A DNA stretch of 64,000 nucleotides from CABYIR01 sp038103905 (GTDB lineage: Bacteria > Pseudomonadota > Alphaproteobacteria > Pelagibacterales > AG-422-B15): positions 1-64,000 of the forward strand of contig JAYNZW010000003.1 in assembly GCA_038103905.1 (NCBI GenBank). The letters run 5' to 3'. A program made the translations under genes and the position numbers. The notes under the pieces are model-generated. The model was not told where the DNA came from and ran no database searches. It saw only the letters and a list, made by a program, of their open reading frames with translations. Every line of letters begins with the position of its first letter. The stretch's first letter is position 1. Positions 18,183-27,600 of this stretch are shown here, piece after piece.

Positions 18183-18812
18183 TTACTGAGTGCCAATCGT
18201 ATAAGTTCCACCAATTTCAATGGCTTTTTTGTATGCCTCTCTATCTTGGTATCGTTTTAAGATTTCTTTTAAATTGAAAAAAGGTTCTAATGATCTTGAC
18301 ATCATTGCTCCTTCTAAAACAAATGAAAGCATAATATCAACAGGGGAGAATTGGTTTCTCAAGAAGAACTTATTATCACCAAGTACCGATGATAAATATC
18401 CTAAATGATTTTTGATTTCTGAATATATTCTTGGCTCTAACGGCTTTGCTCCATCTCCCAGAAATCGACTATATAGCAATAATAGAAAAGGAAGAATAGC
18501 CGATCCCTCAGCATAATGTAATAATTCTAAATAATGAAAATAATCATCATCATCCTTTTTTGGGTAGAAAGAATTGTCAGCATATTTCTCAACAATAAAA
18601 GTCGTGATCGCAGCTGACTCAATTAATGTTTTGTTTTTATATGTAATTACAGGTGATTTACCAAGAGGGTGAATTTTTTTAAGCTCATCTGGAGCTAGAT
18701 TGGTACTTTTATCACGTTTATAATAGATTATTTCATATTCAGCCTTAAGTTCTTCGAGTAACCAGAGTATTCGTTGCGATCTGGAATTATTTAAGTGATG
18801 AAGAGTAAGCAT
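18183..18812 (-). CDS. Glutathione S-transferase family protein
   Basis: A 209-residue two-domain GST. The thioredoxin-like N-terminal half has LTLHHLNNSRSQRILWLLEEL, with the Ser that activates glutathione in this class, then HPLGKSPVI and ESAAITTFIVEKY for glutathione binding. The all-helical half from about 85 includes SPVDIMLSFVLEGA. It probably conjugates or reduces electrophiles in the cytoplasm. It is transcribed away from the crotonase gene at 18873, leaving 60 bp for two promoters. Confidence 0.9.
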   Translation of the reverse strand: MLTLHHLNNSRSQRILWLLEELKAEYEIIYYKRDKSTNLAPDELKKIHPLGKSPVITYKNKTLIESAAITTFIVEKYADNSFYPKKDDDDYFHYLELLHYAEGSAILPFLLLLYSRFLGDGAKPLEPRIYSEIKNHLGYLSSVLGDNKFFLRNQFSPVDIMLSFVLEGAMMSRSLEPFFNLKEILKRYQDREAYKKAIEIGGTYTIGTQ

Positions 18813-18872
18813 AAAAATTAAACTTTTTATTATTTATAAATGTATGTAGTATAATTATAACTTTATTTATCT

Positions 18873-19568
18873 ATGTTAGCGACTTTAAAAACAGAAGAAA
18901 ACGTTTCGATCATTACTCTTGATGATGGAAAAGTGAATGCTTTTTCTCCAGCTATGATTGCCGAAGTTGATTCATTATTGGATCAAGTTCCAACAGATAA
19001 AGGAGCGGTGATGTTTACCGGTAGAGAGGGAATGTTTACCGCTGGATTTGACCTCAAAGTCATGGCAACAGATCCAGATGCTGCTGTGGGCATGATTAAA
19101 TCAGGCTTTAAAATGCTTCAAAGAATTTTTTCATTTCCAAGACCGGTTGTATCTGCATGTTCAGGTCACGCAATTGCAATGGGTGCTTTTTTATTGTGTA
19201 GCAGTGATTACCGCATAGCTGCTAAAGGGGATTTTAAAGTTGGTGCAAATGAGCTCAGAAATAATATGATTATTCCAACTCCAATCTTGGAAATTGCTAA
19301 ATTTAAACTAGCTAAATCTCATAAACAAAGAGCATTACTGAATGCTGAAATGTATTCAATGGAAGATGCAATTGAGCCAGGTTATATAGACGAATTAATT
19401 GAGGCGGACCAATTATATGATGCAGCGCTTGCTAAGGCTAAAGATTTGGGAACATTAGCTCATCCCCAATACGATCAAACCAAAAAAATTGATCAAGAAG
19501 ATGTTATTAAAAAGATAAGTTCAGGCATTGATCAAATAGAAGGTGTTCTTCCAAGACAATCACTTTAA
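18873..19568 (+). CDS. Crotonase-fold enoyl-CoA hydratase/isomerase family protein
   Basis: A short 231-residue crotonase. The oxyanion segments are FTAGFDLKVM near 55 and GHAIAMGAFLLCSSDYR near 103-119. Where hydratases usually carry catalytic glutamates, this protein has FKVGANELRNN, so hydratase activity is uncertain and an isomerase or hydrolase role is possible. It is shorter than the hydratase at 13137 by about 37 residues, mainly at the C-terminus. It ends two bases before the convergent small HTH-like gene. Confidence 0.85.
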   Translation: MLATLKTEENVSIITLDDGKVNAFSPAMIAEVDSLLDQVPTDKGAVMFTGREGMFTAGFDLKVMATDPDAAVGMIKSGFKMLQRIFSFPRPVVSACSGHAIAMGAFLLCSSDYRIAAKGDFKVGANELRNNMIIPTPILEIAKFKLAKSHKQRALLNAEMYSMEDAIEPGYIDELIEADQLYDAALAKAKDLGTLAHPQYDQTKKIDQEDVIKKISSGIDQIEGVLPRQSL

Positions 19569-19569
19569 T

Positions 19570-19821
19570 TTAAGCTTTTTGCTTTGATGATTTAAATCGA
19601 TCCGATAGAGGTAAAATTTTAGTTTTTCGTCCTCTCACTCTCTGTCGCCACATCAGAAACGATGACCTTTTCAAATTTTTTTTCATAATGGCGATGACAT
19701 CTTTTTCATAAATACCAAATTGATTTTTGATATCAGTAAATGTAGTACGGTCTTCCCAGGCCATTTCAATAATTCGATCGATTTCTGATACTTCGAGAGA
19801 TGAAATTGATTTTTTACTCAT
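19570..19821 (-). CDS. TIGR03643/DUF2805-type small protein
   Basis: An 83-residue basic protein with EVSEIDRIIEMAWEDRTTF and the strongly conserved end MWRQRVRGRKTK. The first 55 residues look like a helix-turn-helix. I recognise this as the TIGR03643 family, which has no known function. It is divergent from the photolyase-like gene with 45 bp between starts, an association I recall for this family, and may act in the same light-related process. That link is inference from position. Confidence 0.8.
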   Translation of the reverse strand: MSKKSISSLEVSEIDRIIEMAWEDRTTFTDIKNQFGIYEKDVIAIMKKNLKRSSFLMWRQRVRGRKTKILPLSDRFKSSKQKA

Positions 19822-19866
19822 ATGAATTAATTAATTTATGTTAATCGTTAATCAAGTACTAAATTT

Positions 19867-21000
19867 ATGAAATTAGAACCAGATTTAGAATTTGCTCAAG
19901 ATAGGCTGAATCATTTCATTGAATATAATCTTCATGAATATGCGTATAAGAGAAATTATGATTATGGGCCTGAAAACAGATCAAACATTTCTCATTTATC
20001 TCCATTTATTTCACATCGACTACTATATGAATTTGATATTGCCAAAAAAGTATTATCTAAATTTCCGTATTTAAAAGTTGAAAAATTTATTCAAGAAATA
20101 TTCTGGAGAACCTATTGGAAGGGCTGGCTTGAACTAAGACCGGATGTGTGGGATGATTTTAAAACTTCTCTCAATGATTTGAAAAAAGATGATCAGTATT
20201 ACGATGCAATAAACGGTAAAACAAATATTCAATGTTTCAATGACTGGGTTAACGAATTAAAAGAGTATAATTACCTTCATAACCATGCCCGTATGTGGTT
20301 TGCGAGTATTTGGATTTTCACTCTTAATCTTCCATGGCAATTAGGTGCGGAGTTTTTTTTAGAACATTTATATGATGGGGACGCTGCTTCTAATACATTG
20401 AGTTGGAAATGGGTAGCTGGACTTCAAACTAAAGGAAAGCATTATATCGCTCGTCCAGATAATATTCACAAATTTACTGATGGTCGTTATTCTAACATTA
20501 AATTAAATACATCAATGCCAGCATTAAATGATCAAAAAGACTATTTAATAAAAAATCAAGATTTTAATAATTTTCAAAATAAAAATGATCAACTTCTTAT
20601 GTTCGATACAGATCTTTATTTAAGCGATGAGTTAATTGATAACTATAGTAAAATTTATTTGGTTGAAAATAAGAATGATACAAGAAGTATTAAGCTGTGT
20701 GAGAACGTGCAATTATTTAAAACTAATCTGTTGAATAATATTAATAGTTCAAGTGATAAAATTTCAATCATTACAGATGATCAAACTGAGAATCTATTTA
20801 AGAGTAATCATAAATTTGATGTAATTTATCCCGCAGTTGGAGAAAATTTAGACTATCTTAATAAACTGAAAGATATATTTGATCTGGATCTAAATATTAT
20901 ATTTAGAAGGGAAGATGCTTTTTGTTGGGAGTTTTCTAATAAAGGATATTTTAATTTTAAAAAAAATATTCCAAAAATTATTAGTAAGTTTTTAGTCTAG
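19867..21000 (+). CDS. Photolyase/cryptochrome FAD-domain protein lacking an N-terminal antenna domain
   Basis: A 377-residue protein whose first 220 residues match the helical FAD-binding domain of photolyases and cryptochromes: RNYDYGPENRSNISHLSPF, EIFWRTYWKGWLE, HNHARMWFASIW and YDGDAASNTLSWKWVAG. The usual N-terminal alpha/beta antenna domain is absent; the FAD domain starts at residue 1. Instead, residues about 230-377 look alpha/beta, with DQLLMFDTDLYLS and alternating strands and helices. This could be a permuted Rossmann-like domain. The role may be blue-light DNA repair or sensing. The start at 19867 is 45 bp from the divergent TIGR03643-type gene. Confidence 0.82.
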   Translation: MKLEPDLEFAQDRLNHFIEYNLHEYAYKRNYDYGPENRSNISHLSPFISHRLLYEFDIAKKVLSKFPYLKVEKFIQEIFWRTYWKGWLELRPDVWDDFKTSLNDLKKDDQYYDAINGKTNIQCFNDWVNELKEYNYLHNHARMWFASIWIFTLNLPWQLGAEFFLEHLYDGDAASNTLSWKWVAGLQTKGKHYIARPDNIHKFTDGRYSNIKLNTSMPALNDQKDYLIKNQDFNNFQNKNDQLLMFDTDLYLSDELIDNYSKIYLVENKNDTRSIKLCENVQLFKTNLLNNINSSSDKISIITDDQTENLFKSNHKFDVIYPAVGENLDYLNKLKDIFDLDLNIIFRREDAFCWEFSNKGYFNFKKNIPKIISKFLV

Positions 21001-21016
21001 TTGATAATCTCTAAGC

Positions 21017-21439
21017 ATGTTTATTCAAAAAGAAATTGAAATCACGATAGAAGATAGAGGGTTTTATAATATAACGTCAATTATTAATGAAGCTGTCTCT
21101 AAACATAGAATTCAAAAGGGACTTTGCAGTCTGTTTATCAAGCACACCTCTGCTTCACTAACAATACAGGAAAATGCTGATCCCAGAGTACTAGATGATT
21201 TAACAACATTTTTGGATAAAATTGCTCCAGAGGGAGATGATTACACACATGATGACGAGGGGTTAGATGATATGCCAGCTCATATTAAATCCATGATCAC
21301 AAGTACTGAAGTGAGTATTCCCATTAAACAAGCAAAGTTAGACCTTGGAACATGGCAGGGTATTTTTTTAATAGAGCATAGAAGAAGTCTAGGTGGATCA
21401 AATTTTAAAAGACTAATAACTTTATCTCTCATTGCTTGA
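21017..21439 (+). CDS. yjbQ: YjbQ family (UPF0047) protein
   Basis: A 140-residue protein with SLFIKHTSASLTIQENADP and then HDDEGLDDMPAHIKSM, ending in GTWQGIFLIEHR, all diagnostic of the YjbQ/UPF0047 family. Members have weak thiamine-phosphate synthase activity when overexpressed, but the physiological role is unknown. It starts 16 bp after the photolyase-like gene and overlaps or abuts the di-haem gene, so the three are probably one transcript. Confidence 0.93.
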   Translation: MFIQKEIEITIEDRGFYNITSIINEAVSKHRIQKGLCSLFIKHTSASLTIQENADPRVLDDLTTFLDKIAPEGDDYTHDDEGLDDMPAHIKSMITSTEVSIPIKQAKLDLGTWQGIFLIEHRRSLGGSNFKRLITLSLIA

Positions 21440-21441
21440 AT

Positions 21442-22914
21442 ATGAGAAAGTTATTCAAATTCTCTTATATCTATCTATTTTGCTTTTTAATCTTCCCATT
21501 TTTTTCATATTCTGAAAGTTCTAATAAAACTCTCATCAATTTTGATCATCCAGAAGAATTTGAAGAATATTCAGGTGGGAATGGAACCGTTAAAGTAAGC
21601 AATAAAAATTCTTATTCTCTTCCAATGAAAAATCTTCGTTCAGATCAAAAAATTGATTTTCTTATTGGTAATGGACTTTTTAAAAGAGAGTGGCTTCCAG
21701 CGCCATCAATTAAGTCATCCTCAGATGGTTTAGGACCGTTCTTTAATGCCACATCATGCCAAGGGTGCCACATTAAAGATGGAAGAGGACATCCCCCAGA
21801 CTCAACGTTAGAATTTGATGACTCAATTTCAATGGTGTTTCATTTATCAATACCACCACAGAATGAACGTCATGAATATTTATTAGATACATATCTAGTA
21901 AAATCAATAGATGATCCCATGTATGGAGGTCAATTAAGTGATTTTGCAATAGAAGATTTACTATCCGAAGGCCAAATAAACGTCAGTTATGAATATATCC
22001 CTATCGCTTTTGATAATGGAACAGTCGTGACATTAAGTAAGCCTATTTATTCAATAAAGAATCTAAACTACGGTGATCTTCATCCTGATATTCAAATTTC
22101 TGCTAGAGTAGCACAACCCATGATTGGACTTGGTCTTATTCAAGCAATCAGTCAGAAAGATATTCTTGTAAATGAAGATCCAGATGATGAAAACAATGAT
22201 ACTGTCAGTGGTGTGGCTAATATTGTTTGGGATTATGATATAAACAACACAAACATTGGATTATTTGGCTGGAAAGCGGCTCAACCGTCAATAAGGCAAC
22301 AGTCTGCAGATGCTTTTCATAACGATATGGGTCTTTCATCAAAACATTATCCGAATGGATCAAACTGCTCTGAAAAACAAATTGATTGTAATAGATATGA
22401 GCATGGAAATAGTCCAACTGTTGATGATTTTGAAGTATCCAGCAATCAACTTGATTTGATTGAATTTTATTCAAGTCATTTAGCAGTACCCGCAAGAAGA
22501 AATCATGATAATGAAAAAGTCCTCGTGGGAAATAACATTTTTTATGAGTCAGGCTGCACCTCTTGTCACACTCCCAAATTTATTACATCTAAATCAGATT
22601 ATAGTAGTGCATTATCAGAGCAATTGATTTGGCCTTATTCCGACTTTTTACTTCATGATATGGGCGATGGTTTAGCTGATGATAGTCGTGCTTTTAAAGC
22701 AAGTGGAAGAGAGTGGAGGACTCAGCCATTATGGGGAATAGGTCTTACACAAGAAGTAAATGGCCATACTCAATTTTTACATGATGGGCGTGCAAATAGC
22801 TTGATAGAAGCTATTCTATGGCATGGGGGAGAAGCAGAAAAATCTAAACAAGAGATATTAAAACTATCTATAGAAGAAGTTGAAAATTTGATAAAATTTA
22901 TTGAGTCTTTATAA
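21442..22914 (+). CDS. Di-haem oxidoreductase family (DUF1111) secreted c-type cytochrome
   Basis: About 490 residues with an N-terminal signal peptide ending near FFSYS. Two CxxCH haem c sites are present, CQGCH at 106-110 and CTSCH at 372-376. The text between, with LGPFFNATSCQGCH and later GVANIVWDYD, GLFGWKAAQPSI and FLHDGRANSLIEAILWHGG, is typical of DUF1111 'thiol oxidoreductase' proteins, related to di-haem peroxidases and MauG. It should work in the periplasm. Substrate is unknown. The ATG at 21442 is preferred to a TTG at 21436 that overlaps the yjbQ stop. Confidence 0.9.
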   Translation: MRKLFKFSYIYLFCFLIFPFFSYSESSNKTLINFDHPEEFEEYSGGNGTVKVSNKNSYSLPMKNLRSDQKIDFLIGNGLFKREWLPAPSIKSSSDGLGPFFNATSCQGCHIKDGRGHPPDSTLEFDDSISMVFHLSIPPQNERHEYLLDTYLVKSIDDPMYGGQLSDFAIEDLLSEGQINVSYEYIPIAFDNGTVVTLSKPIYSIKNLNYGDLHPDIQISARVAQPMIGLGLIQAISQKDILVNEDPDDENNDTVSGVANIVWDYDINNTNIGLFGWKAAQPSIRQQSADAFHNDMGLSSKHYPNGSNCSEKQIDCNRYEHGNSPTVDDFEVSSNQLDLIEFYSSHLAVPARRNHDNEKVLVGNNIFYESGCTSCHTPKFITSKSDYSSALSEQLIWPYSDFLLHDMGDGLADDSRAFKASGREWRTQPLWGIGLTQEVNGHTQFLHDGRANSLIEAILWHGGEAEKSKQEILKLSIEEVENLIKFIESL

Positions 22915-22936
22915 GAGTTACAACAAGTTAATAATT

Positions 22937-23101
22937 ATGAATTATATATATCCAATTATCACGTCCTTGATTGTAGGGTCTTTGTTCAGTTGGGCATACC
23001 TCAGTACATATGGCTTTGGATTTACCTATCTAATTTTTGTATCTATGATGGTCGGAATGGTATTTGTAGCATTTGACGCCTGGAAGAATAGAGATAAGTA
23101 A
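22937..23101 (+). CDS. Small membrane protein, 54 residues
   Basis: Translation from the ATG at 22937 gives 54 residues with two predicted membrane segments, IITSLIVGSLFSWAYLS and LIFVSMMVGMVFVAFDAW, and a short charged tail KNRDK. An in-frame TTG at 22901 inside the end of the cytochrome gene is less likely as a start. It lies 22 bp after the di-haem gene and seven bases before the next small gene. I do not recognise a family. Confidence 0.6.
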   Translation: MNYIYPIITSLIVGSLFSWAYLSTYGFGFTYLIFVSMMVGMVFVAFDAWKNRDK

Positions 23102-23107
23102 TAAGAA

Positions 23108-23263
23108 ATGGCAAAAAATATTTTTCAAAAAATGGGTCCTACAGGAGAGCAATTATCTAATAATAAAGCCAAAGATTCCAACCCAAATAAAGCAAGAAAC
23201 TGGGTCGTTACATGGTACTCTTTAGTAGCAATAGTTGTTGTAATCTATCTGCTTGTTAAGTGA
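23108..23263 (+). CDS. Small tail-anchored membrane protein, 51 residues
   Basis: A 51-residue open frame from ATG 23108 to TGA 23261-23263. The first 32 residues are hydrophilic and rich in Asn and Lys; the rest, WYSLVAIVVVIYLLV, is one membrane helix ending with a lysine. GAAATGG context and position between two other small genes in a tight series (6 bp upstream, four-base overlap downstream) support it. I do not recognise a family. Confidence 0.55.
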   Translation: MAKNIFQKMGPTGEQLSNNKAKDSNPNKARNWVVTWYSLVAIVVVIYLLVK

Positions 23264-23502
23264 AGCATTTACTAAATCAAATTAAAGAGACTATAGTATG
23301 CGTTAAATGCTCAGAAGAATTTATGGGTGGATCAACTGATGCTAAATCACTTCAAGATTATTCAAAAATAGATGCAGGATTCACTGATCGTGGCATTCAA
23401 TTATGGTGCCAAAGACATCAAGTTAACATTTGCCATATTGATTTTGAGGGTAAAAAGCTAGACATTGATTTTAGATGTCTTGAAAAGAAGACTACTTCAT
23501 AA
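23260..23502 (+). CDS. Small cysteine-containing soluble protein, 80 residues
   Basis: The GTG at 23260 overlaps the previous stop (GTGA). The 80-residue product has CVKCSEEF, a CxxC pair, and later WCQRHQVNICHIDF, so four cysteines and two histidines that could hold zinc. No signal peptide or membrane segment is visible. The sequence is not one I can name. Its coupling to the small membrane gene upstream suggests a shared function. Confidence 0.65.
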   Translation: MKHLLNQIKETIVCVKCSEEFMGGSTDAKSLQDYSKIDAGFTDRGIQLWCQRHQVNICHIDFEGKKLDIDFRCLEKKTTS

Positions 23503-23516
23503 TAATATTTGAAAAT

Positions 23517-23627
23517 ATGATTTTAAAAAATTTCTTCATAGCGATTAACCTTGGTGCTATTACATTTACTGTAATGATCATGACAAATTATGAGTCTCAA
23601 GATTTAATTCATATTCTTTGTGGCTAA
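23517..23627 (+). CDS. Possible 36-residue membrane peptide
   Basis: ATG 23517 to TAA 23625-23627 encodes 36 residues with one hydrophobic stretch, FFIAINLGAITFTVMIM. It follows the 80-residue gene by 14 bp and continues the run of small same-strand genes. The ribosome site is weak (TTTGAAAAT). Support is limited to position and hydrophobicity. Confidence 0.35.
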   Translation: MILKNFFIAINLGAITFTVMIMTNYESQDLIHILCG

Positions 23628-23759
23628 CAACTAATGTTTAGTCTCCTTTCACCAATAATTTAAAAAAAAGATCCCAATAAAAATATTAATTTCCCAAAAA
23701 CATTAATGATTTTTAAATTTTTTTATAACTTCTATCTCTTTGTATTGATAGCTTGATGG

Positions 23760-23930
23760 TTAAGCGAATGCATTAAATAATAAAATCAAAATACTAACAA
23801 AACTTATAACGATAATTAAGCTACTTGATAATTCAGGTTTTTTTTTGTGTTTAGATTTAGATTTAACTGGATTAAAAACAATTGTTGCTTCTTGTCCATA
23901 GGATCGATTGGGAATATAGTGAGTTTTCAT
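23760..23930 (-). CDS. Small C-terminally anchored membrane protein, 56 residues
   Basis: On the minus strand an ATG at 23930 is preceded by AGAAAGG, a good ribosome site. The 56 residues start hydrophilic and basic, with a KSKSKHKKKPE cluster, and end with a single membrane helix LIIVISFVSILILLFNAFA. The clear Shine-Dalgarno and coherent topology support a real gene. It is the only minus-strand gene between 21 and 24.6 kb. No family recognised. Confidence 0.55.
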   Translation of the reverse strand: MKTHYIPNRSYGQEATIVFNPVKSKSKHKKKPELSSSLIIVISFVSILILLFNAFA

Positions 23931-24048
23931 TTTTACCTTTCTGTTAGAATTTAGATAGAATATTTAACAAATGTGACTTTATTTCGATGCGAATATGTTT
24001 AAAAAAAGATATTTTTAAATCTGTAATTTAAATTGCTAGTATTAAAAC

Positions 24049-24421
24049 ATGCTTATTAGGTGGATTTTTATTATAGTTATTGGACTTAATTCTATTTCTA
24101 ACGCTGAAATTTTATTACGCAAACACAATGATCGATATTGTTATGATGGAGATACGTGCTACGTCACAGTGGATGGTAAAAATACAAAAATAAGATTATT
24201 AGAATTAGACACTCCCGAAATATCAAAACCAAAGTGTGATCAGGAGCTACAGTTAGGCTTAAAAGCTAGAGAATATATAAATNNNNNNNNNNAAAAAAGA
24301 CTATTTTGGTCGAATATTGTCATATTTAATTATTGATGGAGAAGATGTATCAACTAAGATTATAAACAATAACTTTGGAGTAGTTTATGATAAAAACAAT
24401 AAGCAGGATTGGTGTCATTAA
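24049..24421 (+). CDS. Secreted thermonuclease-like (SNase) protein, interrupted by an assembly gap
   Basis: The first part (78 codons) has a signal-like N-terminus and then DGDTCYVTVDGKNTKIRLLE and DTPEISKP, the calcium- and catalysis-related part of the staphylococcal nuclease fold. After the ten N, the same frame continues with KKDYFGRILSYLIIDGEDV and ends at TAA 24419-24421. Direct joining keeps the frame but brings the two blocks too close for an SNase domain; some 15-20 residues are probably missing. The family cuts DNA and RNA in the periplasm or outside the cell. The next gene starts at the base after the stop. Confidence 0.8.
24283..24292. other. Assembly gap (10 N) inside the nuclease gene
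   Basis: Ten N interrupt the nuclease frame. Both flanks are in the same frame, but the conserved spacing of SNase domains suggests real sequence is missing here, unlike at the other three gaps. Confidence 0.9.
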
Positions 24422-24655
24422 ATGAATATGCCTTACTTTATAAAATGGACTTTATCTCTATTATTGGCCGGTCTTTATTGGTATGTAGGATTATTTTTTC
24501 TCGGCATTGTTTTAGTTAAACTTGGTATTGTAGATGGAAACCTTATAGAGTCAGATAATATAATCATCTATGCAATCGCATGGATTATTGCTGTTCCTTT
24601 AGCATTTAAATCAACAAATACACAATTCTTTTTTGGGGCAAAAAAACGTAATTAA
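24422..24655 (+). CDS. Small two-helix membrane protein, 77 residues
   Basis: The ATG directly follows the nuclease stop. The 77 residues contain two hydrophobic segments, WTLSLLLAGLYWYVGLFFLGIVL and IIIYAIAWIIAVPLAF in turn, with a short basic end. It overlaps the end of the autotransporter gene on the other strand by four bases. No family is recognised; context suggests co-transcription with the nuclease. Confidence 0.6.
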   Translation: MNMPYFIKWTLSLLLAGLYWYVGLFFLGIVLVKLGIVDGNLIESDNIIIYAIAWIIAVPLAFKSTNTQFFFGAKKRN

Positions 24656-27600
24656 AAATATTTAACAGCATTTATGTTGAAATCAGTCTCATAATTTAGA
24701 TTTTTATGATCGATTATTTCATAACCACTATTAAGAAACCAGCCATTAGTTATTCTAGAGTCAAATTCAAATTTTACTGTTGAATTAGTTTCTTTATTTC
24801 CAGTTAATGAAAGACTCATAATACTATTAATGTCTAATTCATAGAATGCAGATGCACTCAATGTATTCATGAGGGAAGAATTTAATCTACTGCTCATTTC
24901 ATAGTCAATCTGATAAGACCATTTACTTCCTGTTTCAATATCAGCTCCTATTCCAGTTCTAACAATATCAGTTTTATTATTATCAATATTTAATGAATAT
25001 TTTGTATTTGGTAAAGCAATGTAAGATACTACTGCATTTGATGAAGATGTTACATCTTTTCCAAACTCAATACGTCCGTATCTGTTTATTTTTAGATTAT
25101 TAAATTCAAGTTTCTCATTAATTTTAAATTTTTTAACATCAATTTTATCATCGACGATCATTCCAACAGAAAATACTCCAGTTTTTATTTTTTGTTCTTC
25201 ATATTTAATGGCGGCAATCGTTCCAGAGTCTGTGTAGCTCGATAAGACTGTATAACCTCCATCTATACGGCCATAAGGAGAGACTGTAACATTGTTTTTT
25301 TTCATTTCACCACCAAATACAATTGATCCAAATAGCTGTTCTCCATTTCTATTTCCAATTAATTTTCCTGAAGTATGTTTTCTTCTATGTTCTATATCTA
25401 GTAATCCTATTCCCAAAGTTGCATCAATGTACGTATAGTCATTATAAGGTATAGTTCCATAAAGAGATAAACTGTAAGTATCTGTATCTAATCCAGAGCC
25501 AGACGATCCTACATCAATTTCATCCTTTCCTATTCTTACTGCAAAACCTATCATTTGATTTGAATCAATCTTATTATCTAGACCGAGAGTTATTCCAATA
25601 GTTTCAATATCTTTTAATGAAGATATACTTGTTGAGTCTACTTCACCAACGGTAACACTGCCTGAAGTCCAAACAGCCCAATCATCAGAAAACAATTTAC
25701 CTGATTGATTAAATAAATTGGAAAGCTGAAGAGCATTTGAAAGGTCATTGAGTTCGGAGCTCTTGAAATCAATATTTATACCTTGATGAGATAAATTTTT
25801 ATCTTCTCTATTTCTTCTAAGCCACTCCATACGTTTTAGTACAGGAGTTGTGGACTCATGAATTGATCTTTTTGCTATTTCTGTCTGCGCTTCAATTAAT
25901 CCAACAAAATCCTTATCATTTAGTGGATTAGTCAAATTTTCAACCAAATACTCGGCAGTAAAAGTCTTACTTGTTGCTGGTAGTACGTTGTTATTGAAAT
26001 CTTCAACTGTTGCTCCAATTGCAGCATAAACTATCTGACCACTAGTAAAGTTGTTCGTAGGGTCAATTGTAATAATTGTTTTTTCTGTATTGATTGTAGC
26101 TGTAAAAGATAGATCAGTACCATTGGCATCTGTATCTTTTAGAGTAATTAAACTTCCAACATTTGAGTCTGTTATTTCTGAATCATCTAAGTTTCTGACA
26201 GCTTCACTAAATGTAAATGTAATATCTGAATTTGTAGCAATAGATGCAGTTATTACAGCATCAATACTTACAGTTGGAGGAAGAGAGTCACCGACGGTAA
26301 ATATAGCAAAAGAATTTGTAATAGCATTATCATAGGAGTCTTCAACTGTACTACCAATTGCGACATAAACTATTTGCTCACTTGATAAATCACTACTGAG
26401 ATCAATAGTTATTACCTTATTGTCAGCATCAATTGTTGCATCAAAGGATATATCAGTTCCGTTTGAATTAGTATTTTTAACTGTAATGAGATTATCAACA
26501 TTAATATTATTGATATCCGAATTATCAATTAATCTTATTTCTTCATCAAAATTTATAACAATATTTGTATCTACTGAGACATTGGTTGACAAGTTAGCAG
26601 GACTAAACGTGACAACTGGTGCCGTTGAATCAGTGACACTGAAGGTGCCAGATGTAGTACTCATAGCATTGCCTGAATTATCTTCAACAGATTCTATTGA
26701 AACAAATACAACTTCACCGCTTATAAAATTACTATTAGGATTAATTGTAATAATTGTTTTTGCTGTATTGATAGTAGCTGTAAATGCTATTGGTGAACTA
26801 TCATATGCATATTCAAGGCTAATTAAATTCCCAACATTAGAATTTGTTATAGCCGTATCATCAATATTTCTTACGGCTTCAGAAAATGTAAGTGTGACGT
26901 TAGACTCAATTGGAATTCCAGTTGCAGTATCTTCAGGATCAAAGTTCACACTTGGTGCAGTTGCATCAGCTGTAGTGAAGGCTGAAGATGAAGCACTAAT
27001 AGCATTATCCCATTCATCTTCAACTGTCGCACTAATTGCAACATAAATCGTCTGACTGCTTGAAAATTCATTTGTAGGTGTAATTGTTATCATTTGTTTT
27101 GCATTATCAACGACAGCTGAAAAAGATATGTCCGACCCGGAAGAATTATTTTGCCGTAACGTGATTAAATCACCAACATTAGAGTCAGTAATTGGTGTAT
27201 CATCGATCTTCCTGATAGGTTCAGAAAAAGAAATTGTTACATCAGAATTTACAGCTATTCCCGTTGATGAATTTGCTGGAAAGAAATCAACGTCAGGAGG
27301 GTTTGAATCAACTGCAGTAAAGGAAGAGCTTGACGCAGTTATTGCATTTCCAGAATAATCTTCAACTGTTGCTCCAATTGCAAAATATACTTCTTGTTGA
27401 CTTGAAAAATTACTTGTTGGATTAATTGTTATAATTTTTTTATCTGAGTCAATTGTTGCATTAAATGCAATATTTGAACCATTTTCATCTGTGTCCTTAA
27501 GAGTGATTAAACTATCGACATTAGTGTCAGTTAAAATTGTGTTATCAATTTTTCTAACTGCCTCATTAAAAGTAATTTTTAAATCTGCACCTACGGAAAC

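Noticed and set aside
23628..23759. Small RNA or gene in the gap between small genes
   Set aside because: The stretch is A/T-rich with no stable hairpin plus T tract and no coding signal.
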